A stretch of DNA of 64,000 nucleotides, taken from NCBI RefSeq assembly GCF_026213295.1, contig NC_079424.1:10683824-10747823 (forward strand). Direction: 5' to 3'. The notes beneath the pieces are model-generated. The model was not told where the DNA came from, did no database searches, and saw only the letters and a list, made by a program, of their open reading frames with translations. This stretch comes from Gadus chalcogrammus (Eukaryota; Chordata; Actinopteri; Gadiformes; Gadidae). This document shows, in pieces, positions 41,056 to 61,652 of the stretch; position 1 is the first letter of the stretch; every line of letters starts with the position of its first letter. The position numbers and the translations under genes were made by a program.

Positions 41056-42111
41056 GGCGTTGAATTATAAAGAAACAATTATGCTTCGGCCTATCAATAC
41101 TGCATACAAATACTGGGAAGAAAAAGTTTCGAGGGGATTCACTTCGAAAGTATCGGCGAGCTCTTCTCCAGCAGAGTGTGTACAACCGTAACCATGTCGA
41201 CCAGCTTCATGGCGCGCTCCTCTGACCACGGGACGCCTGGAACGGGATCCTCTAAATTAGCGTTACTGGCGATAGAGAGGGCGGGATTTTCAGGTCCATA
41301 GGCTTAGGGCAGGGGTTCAGGACGAGATGCAAGAGAGGAAGAGTTCTGATCGAGGGATCCTCCTTTTCGTGCCATGTTTCGTATATTGCTCTATCAATTG
41401 CTCTTCAGAGCTCCATATTTATTTTACCTTGTCGTTGTTATTCTTGTCGCGTCCCCATCTTTCTCGCTCCGGGGCTGTTAACTGGCGTAAACAATTCATA
41501 GGAAGTTAAGTACCGGAAATTGCATTGTGATATACGGGAATAACGCTACAACACAGGATCCTCTCTCAGCCTAACTAAAACATGACGCAGTACCACTATG
41601 CAGTGGCACCTGAATTTAGTATTTCTTCCATACTGTAGTACTTCTAAATTTATGGATGAATGAATAAGTAATTTTTTTTCGTGTCGTTTTCATAGACCAC
41701 TATTTAATACATGGCAATTATTCCCTAAAAACACGTAGTACAACAATTCCCGTGAATGTACACACAATAATTACAGACTCAAAGGAAATTTGTTATTCCA
41801 CACTCAAGCCAAACGCATTTGCCTGAATTTATTAACATAATCATGCCCTTTGTTGTCCTCCCTCCGCTCCACCGCTGCTATTTCTCTAGAATATGATATC
41901 CTCTGTGATTGGACACATCTATATTCCTATAACCCGGAAGTTGGGCGGTGCTGCTGTTGAGCTGTCGAGTCACCTCTGCCAGATTGGAGGAAAACAAACT
42001 GCCTGGTATAATGCAAAATAACGGGAGATCCTGCATATCAAATCAAAACCAGGGCGTGTAGAAACCTTGTTTATAAAACCGGTCTAACTTTATCAGCAGT
42101 CCTTCGCGAAA
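41056..42111. promoter_or_regulatory. divergent dnai1/fam219a promoter region
   Basis: About 1.06 kb separates the two start codons, which point away from each other. Elements seen: an X-box-like site near dnai1 (41188-41201), an ATTGG inverted CCAAT box (41908-41912) and an ETS-type CCGGAAG (41934-41940) near fam219a, plus a further CCGGAA near 41513. The human genes are also head to head. Transcription starts are not determined. Confidence 0.6.
41188..41201 (+). promoter_or_regulatory. X-box-like RFX site upstream of dnai1
   Basis: GTAACCATGTCGAC: a perfect GTNRCC left half, AT spacer, and a right half that fits RGYAAC at 4 of 6 positions. It lies 133 bp upstream of the dnai1 ATG, a typical distance for X-boxes of ciliary genes driven by RFX factors. 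Confidence 0.4.
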
Positions 42112-50278
<8,167 letters not shown>

Positions 50279-53200
50279 CAAGCGCCACCCCCCCAGAACC
50301 CCCACCCTATACCCTACCCCCTACACTCTACACCCACCGCCCCCCCCCACCCAACCACCACCCACCACACACCCACCATGCTGAAGTCAGTTAACCACCC
50401 GGGTGGCGCCAATGGCCGGTTACTTTGGAGAAGAGGAAGAGCTGGCCTTTGGTGAGATAGTTAGTGAAGCTTCAAAAGAAAAAGAATATAGTCTCAAGAA
50501 AAAGGGGTTGAATTGTATATTAGCTCTGAGCTATCCGAACGCACGCTCCTCCTATGGTAGGATCTGTGCGTCTTGCTCTCCCGGGGTGTGTATTCAGAGA
50601 GGACTTTGAAACTGAAAAATTATCCTCTTTTTTTTTTTTTTTTTCTTCTCTTCGTTTTCCTCCTTTAATGAACTTTGGAAGGGCAAAGGGGCCAGACATT
50701 GTTGAAAATAGAATGAGAAGATGTGGAATCAGCCAGACCACTGTGGCATTGCACCAGACATTCACTCGGCGCCTAGTGATGATGACACGCGTCACGTGTG
50801 GTTTTAAATTGTCTCCGAAGGAAAGGCGGCGGCCATTGGTGTCGTTTTTTTCCCCCTCCTTTCTTGGTTCGCCCTTCCCATCACTTTGTGTTGTCTTCCT
50901 GTTTATGAATGATTATAGGTCATGCGTGTGTGTGTGTGTGTGTGAGAGATTGTACAGGAACTGTAAAAACAACAATGCTAATGCTTATAACTACACCTGT
51001 TAATGGAGTTGTTGAATCGCCAACAGTTGAGTAACGTAGCTAAAAACAGTCTGCTGTTATAGTGAGGTCATAACTACTTAAATAGGTCCAATTCTGAGTC
51101 GATTTTAACTTTAAGTATTTTACCAAGAACAAAAAAAAACAAGGAAGACGCATAAGACAGTTTTGCATGTTGCTCGTGGCGTTGTGTACAGCCCATGCAG
51201 ATGTTTATCAGCCTCTAGCTACATGAACAGACTTTAGTGCCAAGTACTTATGATATTGGTCGCACTTTCATACATCCATATAGTATTACCTTCACTTTGC
51301 TGCAATATCCATAGATTGAAAAGAAAGAACTTGATGCTAATTAGAATTAATGGCAGAATACGCAAGTTCACTTAATTTATTCACTCGTCTTTTACTTGGA
51401 GGGCAAGGCTTTCATAATACTCTAATACCAAAATGGAGACAATTTTTCTTTGGGCAGAGTATTGGCAATTTCAAAATAAGCAAGGGGCTTAGCTATCTGC
51501 TGTTTGCCAGAATCCATGTGCGCAGAAGAAAATTAAATATAGCCCATTTTGTTTGCCTCGTAATGTTACGAGTTATGCTGGCTGTCCCCCGAACCCAGAT
51601 AACAAAATGGTGTTATGTTAGGAGAAAAAATGGGGCATGCTATGTGACCCTCGCAGGAATGAACTCAGACATGCAGCTGTCAATGTAACCCTGATATCCT
51701 TCTGAATGAAACTGAAGGAAGGAGAGAGAGCAAGAGATTGTTGTATTGCTGGTGTCCTTACTGAGATAGCTACCAACACGGGGCACTTCCCTCTTCATTT
51801 ATTACATAATATCAATAGTTTACTACTTTCCTTTTGTATTTTTTAGTATTTTTGTGTTGGTATGTTTCCACATTTGCACATCACCTTTTTGACCATGTGT
51901 TCCGGTCAACGGATTCATAAACACTGTCCATTATCTGTCAGTTATAATAATGGAAAAAAACTGTACGCGTATGTAGCACCCCAAACCCCAAGGTATGGTC
52001 AATGCTTAGTTTTCCAGTTGAACTCATGAATAACCATGTATGAAAGGGACATGGTTCAGTGTTTTAAAAGACTGGAGGGCATGCTCGATGGCAATGTTTA
52101 CTGTAAACCGTCAGTTGTCCGCTATGATTTCCAATAGAAGCGTTTAATATATATATATTTTTTGTTGACTACACTGAGACTTTGACATGCTGGTTGTTTT
52201 TATTTTGTTGTATGTGCCATCGCATTTTTGTTTTGTTGCTGAGTACGCACTGTTGTTTGGAAGTCCCTAAGTATTCGATTCCTAATCAGGTGGTTTGAAA
52301 CATCCAATAGCCGGGTTCTGCTCTCATTCTAGACATGGCGAAGTCCTGGCTGGTGGGCCACTGTGACTAGAAAAATCATATTCATGATGGAGTAAGTTCA
52401 TTTCTTTTCAATTCGCTGCTCTTAAAATGTGTTGTGTATTTGTGTATATGGGACCATTGCTGATTTCTGTAACCTAGATCAGAGGACGTGCATTGGAATA
52501 GAGCGTTTCGATCCTGGTATTGATGTGGAATCAAACCATATTATGGACATTGTTTATTTTACCCTTAGTTTTCAAACTGCACTCATTTCATATGGCTATT
52601 AATTGAAATGTTACAAATGAGTATTTAGAACTTTGGATATTTGTCCCCCTCACCAAAATGAACAAGAATTCTCCCTCAAATTTGTTCCACATCTACACTG
52701 TTCCTCTTACAAAGTTTACAATCCTAATGTTTTGCCTGGAACATTGTGGATGCTTTGACCAGGCAAAACAGTAAAGTTGTTTTGCTTGATTATCAATGTG
52801 TTCTGAATTGGGCACATTTTACCAATGGCGTTCTCGTTGATCATCTCCGCTCAGCAAAGTTTGCCCATAGGCCCGTACCTACAGGACTCAACATAGCAGT
52901 TATTTAAAAAATCTGATGTTCACATCTAGGTGCTACCTATGCTTGTATGAATTAACCAACTGCAACTAAATCCCAATTTAATTCAATGGGAAAGACTACC
53001 GTACTATGACAGTACATCGCAAGGCAGCCTTTAGCTTGGGCAAGCACACTACCGTTCAGGAGCGACCATCTTGTGTTATTGTAATCGTCATGCCAACTCA
53101 AAGATACACTACTTTCAGCCATTGGTGTGCAAACTGTTGTGTGGTGTTGCTCACTGTTTACTTAAGTAGCTCCTGCCTTAAGTGATGCATTGTAACGGAG

Positions 53201-53410
53201 GGATATTTTATCAGCAGTCGTACATGTTTTATTTATTTTAAGTATGGGAAACGATTCATTTTAACATAGAGATGCTTTTAATTTGCCAGATGCTTATTGT
53301 TATGATTGTATAGACAAATGTGAACTGATTCCATTTGGTATTTAACAGTGTTAATGTTCGGTGTACTGTAACATATCGAAAAATAAATATCAAATATCTG
53401 GAGTCTTGGA
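50279..53410 (+). other. fam219a: fam219a 3' untranslated region
   Basis: Non-coding, AT-rich beyond about 50.9 kb, starting with a C-rich stretch (50287-50380). AATAAA at 53382-53387 is the best end signal and lies 3.1 kb after the stop. No other gene is seen in it. Confidence 0.6.
53382..53387 (+). terminator. candidate polyadenylation signal AATAAA for fam219a
   Basis: A canonical hexamer followed within 30-60 bases by T/G-rich sequence. It is the last strong signal before the intergenic (TG)n array at 53672. Confidence 0.5.
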
Positions 53411-53668
53411 ATTCCCTCACTTTTATTTATAAGGTAGTATTCTGGACTTGTTTGCTGTGTATTGAATGAATAGTTATTAGAGTTACCACTCTCTTTCCGT
53501 CATAGTTTTCATATGTTAGTACTGCTAGATGGTAAGATGAGTTTGTCATACAATGTCATAAGAGTAGTTGCAACTTTATCCTCCCGAGTACTGAGCAATC
53601 TCTGAGGGTCGGGGGGAGGGGGGATTACCTGCAGAACAGAATGTGTGACATCACAAGAAAGGCCCAAG

Positions 53669-53803
<135 letters not shown>

Positions 53804-54359
53804 CTACATGTATATGGCTGAGACTGAGGAAGAGGGGGGGTGGGAGAGAGGTGTGATTAGCCTGGCCTGATCCCCTCAGAGCAGATGGTAGACTGTGGCT
53901 TACCTCGCTGTCCCAGGACTTTGGTGATGCGTCGCCCAAGGTAGTAATGTTGAGAAGGAACAAAGTTAAAATAAGAGACCCTGAGGAATCATATCTACCA
54001 GCAGGATGGGTGAGTCTCCATTTTATGCTGTTTGGTGTTGTGGCGATGATTTGAAGATGAAGGGCACAAAGATGGCTATACCCTGTAGAGGACATCCAGG
54101 CAGATGACATGAGGCCGTGTGATAGATGCTACACGCCTTCATAGCATTGTATTGACACGATCCAAGATACCGTGGTGGATTTTCGTAAGGTCTCTGGTCC
54201 TTTAACACTAATATTGAAATATAAAAAGTTAAATGTTAGGACAATACTCAATCCATGGGTTTTATGAAACAAAACTACATCCATATATATGTGTTTGATC
54301 TTCTGCATCCATCCGTGCATAACGACACACTAGGATCCAGGCAGGACTCTGGAGTCACG

Positions 54360-57300
54360 ATGACCGGACGATGGAGGCTGTCCTTGGCTCTGCTGCTGCT
54401 CTGCGTGCAGTCGTCCCTACCCTCAGTCCTGACCGCCGCGTCGTCCTACCAGTTCACAGCCTACAGGATGCAGCAGTACCACCTGGGCCAGCAGAAGCAT
54501 GGTAAGGCTCCTGCAGTGAAGAGCCAGGACGGTGGATGGTGTCAGCTCCATCAAACAAACAGAAAATAAAAAGGATATAGTATTGTTTGGACATATGTCC
54601 CTGTAATTGGTACCATCAGAGTCAGCGTTCAAATGTGCTAAAGGAAAGTGAAGCAATAAATGTTGGAGATTCACCAAATGGTTTTGTCATTGTTATCTTC
54701 AACTGTGATCTTCGTCCTCTCTGGCTTTGAAGGATAAATGATGATCAATGATCGTTTTAGCACCAAAGGGGTGGAGAGCTTTTTGCTATCCACCCTTTAA
54801 AGGCATAGAAACAAAGAGCATTATTATTGAATTGAAAAGAAACTAATTATTCTGCTTTCCTGTAAATTTGGATAAATGTCCTTTTATATTAATAAGTCTT
54901 CTCCTCACCTCTTCCACCTACCCGCTCTCAGGCTGTCGTGGGGCCATCGTGGTCGCAGAGGCCCGCTCGGCGGATGAACCGGTGCTGACCAGGCGCTGCG
55001 TCGTCATGAAGGTCTCGGACCTGACCACTGAGAAATACCTGGAGGCCCAGCGACAGAACGCTGCCGCCATCTTCATCCTGCTGCCCCAGAACACCTCCAA
55101 CCTTCCGCTCGACACGGTGCAGGTGAGGACCCTGACTACATTAAAGGGCGCTCCACAACCTACTTCAGAGCACCTCTGCTACTGTTAACCCGCCATTCTA
55201 GTGGTTTCATCAAATTAATATTAAGGTAGAAATGTATAGCATCTGTTTATCCTAATTTGATTGTTCGATAGCATTGATATTTATTGCTCCGTGCATTCAA
55301 TTTCAATATGTTAAGAAGCATAGAGTGAGGGAAGATGAAATACATATGTTTGTAGCCAACAGCTTGTTAATACCGTGCCCGGATCATTTGATCTGTTGTA
55401 CTCCATCAGTCCTTCATGGTGAGTGAGAGCGAGGTGTTGCAGAGAGAGACCCTCATTCCTGTGTACGTGGTGCCTGAGGACGACCAGCTGCTCTGCATGT
55501 ATGAAGAAGTCAAACAGGCCGCAGCCAGCCGAGCCTCCTCCATCTTCGTCCGAGGTGAGCGGGACCATTGGACGACTGATGATGGGTGACTGGTAGATGG
55601 ATGGCTGGGGAATTGAATGAATTGATGGTAAATGGATCGATGGATGAATGGAGGTATGTACAAATGGAGGGATGGTTGATTCAAATGTTAATATGACAAG
55701 CTTGAATTGATTTCCTTAGGTTTAAATGGATCAACTGACAAAGTGTATTATCATTACAAAAGCACAATACCCTCCATATTTAAAAGACAGAGACAGATGA
55801 GATAAACACAAACACAAACCCTAATGAGATGGGTGCAGTCCGTGTGTGCCACTGACACGATGCTCTGTGTGGTCGCCAGTCCTACGCAGCATGGTCACCG
55901 CCATGGGCTTTCAGATCCTGGTGGGCTCCAACAGCCCCATCAAGCCCATCACCGACAACACCTTAGTCACGCTGGAGGTGAGCGAAGAGCCCATTACTCC
56001 CAACACAATGAGGGACGATCCAGGTGAAACGCCTTCCAAGCATCCGTTGCTTTGTTTTGTGGTTTCAGGGTGTTCTTCCCGGAGCTGGGCTGGATCTGCC
56101 CACCATCATCATCACCGCCCACTATGACTCCTACGGGCTTGCACCTGTGAGTCAATCAGCAGCCAAGCGGCACAAGTTTTTGTTATGAGCCGATTCGGCA
56201 TTACATCATGTGCCGAAGAATCTGAATGTCACGTTCTCTACCACGTTGGAGGGCACAATATAAATCGATTGAGCAACAATTGATTTTATGATGAATGATT
56301 TAAGGAAAAACACATGTGTCGGCATTCATGTGGATCGAACAGCGATCCTTGTTTAGTTGCTTGTGTATGAATACATCGGTCTGTATGTGAATGCATACAG
56401 TGGCTGGCCCATGGAGCCGACTCAAATGGCAGTGGAGTGACCATTCTGTTGGAGCTGGCCCGGCTCTTCCAGAGGCTGTACAGCAACGCAAGCACCAGAC
56501 CCCAGTAAGATACAAGGGAATTAGAAATGTGTTATGGTGCGATTATATTTTAATCCAACTCCACTGCATTCAGTGAAACACAATGGAAAACACAACACAA
56601 CAGTTAAAAGATGATTTGGTTCATTTGTGAACATAATGTTTAATGGGGGAAAAACACATTTTCCTGTTAAGCTACTTTAATTGCATTGGCAATGGGTTTC
56701 ATTAATGCAGTCATTTGTTGTATTTCTAGGTATAATTTGATGTTCTCCTTGACTGGAGGAGGCAAGTACAACTTTCTGGGAACCAAAAAGTGGATTGAGG
56801 AGAATCTGGACCATGCTGGTAAAACTTATCTATTTCCTTCATACAGAACTGACCAGAGATCCATAGATTATACTTCTTGTGTACTGTAGTTCTGCCCCTT
56901 ATGCATTGTAGTGTGTCAGACATATGTAAGGTAAGCTACATTTACAATCAATCATTTGAATAAAGGCCTCCACACCTCCAGGCTCAAGCAGAAAGCGCCA
57001 GTGTCTAGCACATCCGCTTCCATCCGCTTGCCAATGTTAATCAATGCGCGTAGGCCTTAAGACCTAGTACACACAGATTGAAATCCAACACACTGATCAC
57101 ACTCATGACTTGACTGACGACATGTTTCCGTCCAATCAGAGTCCAGCCTACTGCATGACAACGTGGCCTTCGTGCTGTGTTTGGACACCCTGGCCAACAG
57201 CGATGCGCTCTACATGCACGTGTCCCGCACTCCTAGACCAGACTCTCCCATGCATTCTTTCATCCAACATCTGGAGGAGGTAACATCCCTACGGTCACGT

Positions 57301-58649
57301 AGTTTCACCAATGAGTGATCTCTCACTGCCCAACGGTCACCGGCATCTGTCTCTGTGTGTGTGTGTGTGTATAGGTGGTGTCTTCCAGGTTTCCCTGGGT
57401 AGGACTGGAGATGGTCCATAAGAAGATCAACCTGGTGGAGTCGACAGTAGCCTGGGAGCACGAGCGCTACTCCCTGCGCAGAATCCCAGGGTTCACTCTG
57501 TCTCACCTGGAAGACCCCAAGTCGGAGCTGCGAGGGTCCATACTAGATACCATGTGAGTGCCGATTGAACACACTGATTGTTCAGGCTTGTTTACCTTTG
57601 GAGAGGCCACACTAGATGAGCGTGACTCTGGTTGTGTTGGTGACGGATGAATTCTGACTGACAGGTCACAGGTGGACTTCAGGAAACTGAAACGCAACGG
57701 GGTTATTATTGCAGAATCCCTGGCCAGGTTCATGTTTAATCTCTCAGACAAGGTGAGATCTTACCAACATGCAGACATTCATGCAGACATGCACACAACC
57801 ATAGAACTGCAAGCACACACACACTCACTCACACACACACACGCACACGCACACGCACACACACACTTTCACTCATACACTAAGTGCTACTTCTTGGAAA
57901 TGTGCAGTGTTCTTGATTATATACAAGCTACAACTCTCACTGTCGTCATCTAGGGTACACCAAAAGAAGTGCAAGTGTTCAAGGGTCACATGGTGAGGAC
58001 TCTTTTACTTCCCTCTAGTATTGCTTTACTGCTGTTAAATGTTGTTTGTGTACAATTATTGAAGGGGGTCTTTAGGTTACATTCTATGAATGAATTCCAT
58101 TTTCGTTAGATGCCTTCACACTGTCTAAGCCATTTTTTAAATACCTACGTCCTGTGTACAAACAATATTGAATACAGAGTTACAAGGGCTTCATTCAAAT
58201 ATATGCTTTGAAAGACGTGTTCAAATTTATTGTTAGCGATTTATATTTTTAATCACTGGGTTATTTAATTTGGTAAACAAATTCATAAAAGTAGTGAAAC
58301 AGACTATCCGCGAATACTTGAAGGTTAATTGTTGGGTCTGCATCCACCTGCAGGACTTCCAGGACAGCCGTCTGTCCAGCCTCATGTCCATCCTGACGTC
58401 TGTCCCGCGGGCCACCCAGCTGCTGGACAAGGAGCCCAGACAAATGCTGCTGGTCAACTCTCTGGAGCACGAGTTCAGGCGATACCTGCTGCAAGTCCAC
58501 AGGCACACCTTCCGGCAGGACAAAAGGTTCTGTCTGTCTGTCTGTCCGTCCGTCCGTCCGTGTGTGTGTGGGTGTTTACGTGTACGTGGGTGTTTACTTG
58601 TACGTGTTTGTGTGTGTGTGTGTTTACGTGTACGTGGGTGTTTACGTGT

Positions 58650-58684
<35 letters not shown>

Positions 58685-59462
58685 GGCACTCAAACATACA
58701 TGTGCACGCACATCAACACATTATTTTATATAGACCTATGCTATTTAATCAAAATTTAATAATATAGTAATACAATTACAATATTTAATGTTAACTAATG
58801 TCTTTCTTACAGGGATCCTGAAATGACCTTTTTCGACCAAATGAATCAGCCAGTGATGATGTACAGGTAAAATAACACACTGTCCGTACTCTAAAGGCTG
58901 AATCTACACGAATAAATACACAGTACACTGTCCTAGGGGTGAATATATACAAATGAATACATACCGTCCAAACTGTAATTGGTGAGCCTAAACATATGAA
59001 TGCATACCGTCCTTACTGTAAGGCATGAACCTGAACAAATCCTCCCATTTTCTTCAACCAGAGTGAAACCAGCGGCCTTTGACCTCTTCCTGGGGGGATG
59101 CATTGCGGCCTACCTGGGGATAGTGTACTATGCCATCCAGGTGTGCCTACTTTTGCTTCTGTTGCTTAGATTGATTAAATCAAACCATATTGTCTGGTTA
59201 ATTCTGTTTTTTGCTTGTGCAGATGCCAAAATCAACAAAATAGACACTTAAAGCAAACAGATCAAACCCCATTGTCTTGTTAATTGGCTAGCTCATTAAT
59301 TAGTTAGCTGTTCAAGCATACGCATTTTCTAGTGGCATCTGCTGGTGCTGATGCCAAAATCACTAACAGATCATGTGCATGTGTGTTTGTGCATTTCTCC
59401 TACAGAATTTTGGCTACCTCTACACAAAACTCAAGTCTGTATTAAAAACCAAGCATGCTTGA
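54360..59462 (+). CDS. nicalin-like protein, BOS complex subunit at the ER translocon
   Basis: Fifteen exons: 54360-54501, 54932-55122, 55410-55554, 55880-55977, 56069-56146, 56401-56504, 56730-56818, 57140-57279, 57375-57553, 57665-57752, 57954-57992, 58354-58526, 58813-58866, 59062-59140, 59406-59462; 551 residues (human nicalin 563). The N-terminus is a signal peptide (hydrophobic residues 7-20). The lumenal part is nicastrin/M28 peptidase-like: AHYDSYG with HYD at 210-212, GADSNGSG at 223-230 and LTGGGKYNFLGTKKW. Later come AWEHERYSLRR and a single membrane helix near residues 511-533, then a short cytosolic tail. Nicalin partners NOMO and TMEM147 in the BOS complex, which assists insertion of multipass membrane proteins, and modulates Nodal signalling in zebrafish. 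It is not known to be a protease. Similarity to human nicalin is clear but moderate, so this may be the second fish nicalin gene and not the main ncln ortholog; I leave the symbol blank. Exon 12 has an unusual donor, GTTCTG, inside a TCTG repeat. Confidence 0.92.
58527..58680 (+). repeat. TCTG/TCCG and TG repeats at the exon 12 donor of the nicalin-like gene
   Basis: The intron opens GTTCTG(TCTG)n(TCCG)n, then runs of GTGT and the 14-bp motif GTGTTTACGTGTAC repeated. It begins at the first intron base. Confidence 0.85.
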
Positions 59463-59736
59463 TGTTGGTTGGATGAGTGTTGGTCTTTGAGTTCTGGGAC
59501 TGTGACCAGCGCTTTGAAGTCTGAGGAAACGGCCTGCTTCTGTCCCTGTTGGGCTCAGCTGGTCTACCTAATGAGGAGACCATGAAAGGGAACCCGAGTT
59601 AATATACATCCTATGTAATGCATACATCCTATGTAAATTACAATTTGAATGAGAAAAATAATTTGAATTTGAATCAAAGACTCCAGAATACGATCTTTGT
59701 ACTTGTTTTACATTGTATGGTCTTTTACTATTTTAC

Positions 59737-59742
59737 ATTAAA
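59737..59742 (+). terminator. candidate polyadenylation signal ATTAAA for the nicalin-like gene
   Basis: ATTAAA 275 bp downstream of the stop codon, in an AT-rich stretch and followed by T-containing sequence. Confidence 0.5.
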
Positions 59743-60153
59743 CAATGAATGCATCTTTAGAAACTGTTCAATTGATTGTCACGTGTATTAAGAAAAGGGA
59801 AATTAAAACCGGTAAGAATGAAAACTCAGAATAACATGTAAAATCAAAGCGACCAACGCAATAGGTCACAGCGATCTTATATCCTCCCTCACACCCCTTC
59901 TTATCATCTGACTTACGCTGTGCGGTTGCTATCGCCCGCCTTGGCCCGCCCTCCCTCCTACTGTACATCTGTTGCCTTGGACCTGACTGGAGTTTGGCTG
60001 TTAAACATGCCAGCGAGCCACTGTAGGGGGACAAACAGCCTGGTGCTGTCACAGAGACCCTGGGGGGGGGAAATGGACGCAAGAGACATGAAGCTTGGTG
60101 AATTATTGATGGACTGGAGCCACGTTCACCGTGAATATGTGAGATGGCCCTGG

Positions 60154-60206
<53 letters not shown>
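60154..60206 (+). repeat. (TG)n microsatellite
   Basis: About 26 TG units between the nicalin-like gene and the 60.9-kb gene. Confidence 0.95.
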
Positions 60207-60208
<2 letters not shown>

Positions 60209-60885
60209 GATGGAACGATTGCTTTGCTGTGATAAGATTGATTACGTATTAAGTGCTAGATGGCCAAGGGGACTGAGGAAGGGGTGCTGGTGTGTGTTTT
60301 AAAGGGGCCGTGCAGAAGGCTTGATAAGACCTGGATGGGAGAGCGCGCTGAGCGGCTCTGTAATGGATAGTGAACCTGCATCGGTCCCTGCAGGGGAGGC
60401 CCCCGGCTCAATCAACTGGACTGGGGGGAGGTTAGCATGTGGGCGCTCAGGTAGCAGGGAGGGATGTTCTGGTTCAACCGACTCCTCTCAGTGCCACCAA
60501 GACCACATACCGACCAGCTGCTGATTAAATCAAAAGATTTTTGGATAAAACCACATATTTGCGATAAAAAACCCGCTATTGGCAATGTGTAGATCAGTAG
60601 TTTTAATGATGAATTTATTATACACCAGTGATATTCTGCATGGGAAACAAAACACAATCCAGAAACTACTTTTAGTGGATACAAACAGAACCCATCACAA
60701 CAACAGCATAGAGGCAGAGGTTGACAGGTGAGACTTGAAACAGGAGGGGCTAGCAGGTGACCAGAGAGGAGAGAGAGAGCGGGGAGTGAGCGGGGGGGGG
60801 TTGCCACTGACCTTCGAGTGTCAAAGTTAAAGCAGATCGTGGAGCAGACGTGGACGGTTGGTTCTCCAGGGAACGGTGAGAAAAG

Positions 60886-61613
60886 ATGAGTCCTCAGCAC
60901 CTCATCAGCACATACTCAGAGCAGTTTGTCCCCCCCGGCGGAGGGAAGCCGGCTGTACCTCGGCCGTCGTCCCCTAGCCGTAGGAACAACCCCCACCCAA
61001 GGCCGGTAAGAACACAGCCGAATGGCTTCTTAGGACTTATATAATACAAGGTCTGCAGTTGTTGTTTTCTTTACCATTTTTATTTTTTATTTTAAATATT
61101 TAACAATTTGACATACCGGAGACAATTACATTTTTATAAAAAGTGTATATATATTTTTAAATCATCGAAACAGTCATATATATCAATTACTTTTTATAGG
61201 AAAATGCATGTGTTTAAATAAAGGCAGTCAGTGAACTGACCCAATTAGGTCACCTTTTGTTATTGTTTCAGCCTATCACGTTGCTGTTGGTCTGTAAACA
61301 AGAGCCGATCCTCTCGTAGTAATTGGCCGGTGACCGCTAACTGGGTTGAGCTGTACAGGGTGAAAGCTGTGTTGCATCCATTATTCACTACTTCCTCTCT
61401 GACTATTTTCCTTCCTGCAATGGGTCAAACAGCCTGAACCACAACTAGTGTAAATACTAACAGAAAAGATAGCAGCTCACGGTCTTTGAAGAGGACCTCC
61501 AATATGCCATTTGTTATATATTTCAGTAAATAATATAGGCCTACGGAGAAATGTGAAACGTTGATGTTACAAAAGAAGGGACACATTCTGTTTAATGAAT
61601 TTTAAACAGCCTA

Positions 61614-61652
<39 letters not shown>

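Larger units (their letters stand above)
59463..60885. other. spacer between the nicalin-like gene and the 60.9-kb gene
   Basis: Nicalin-like 3'UTR up to about 59.76 kb, then intergenic DNA. A (TG)n array lies at 60154-60206. No other gene is recognised. The promoter of the next gene must lie at the right end; I see no clear TATA box. Confidence 0.5.

Noticed and set aside
51350..51688. 112-codon ORF in the fam219a 3'UTR
   Set aside because: No recognisable domain and a weak start; it lies within the expected UTR before the AATAAA at 53382.
54360..59462. Active M28 aminopeptidase
   Set aside because: The fold motifs are present, but the overall match is to nicalin, which is not known to be a protease; the C-terminal membrane anchor also fits nicalin.
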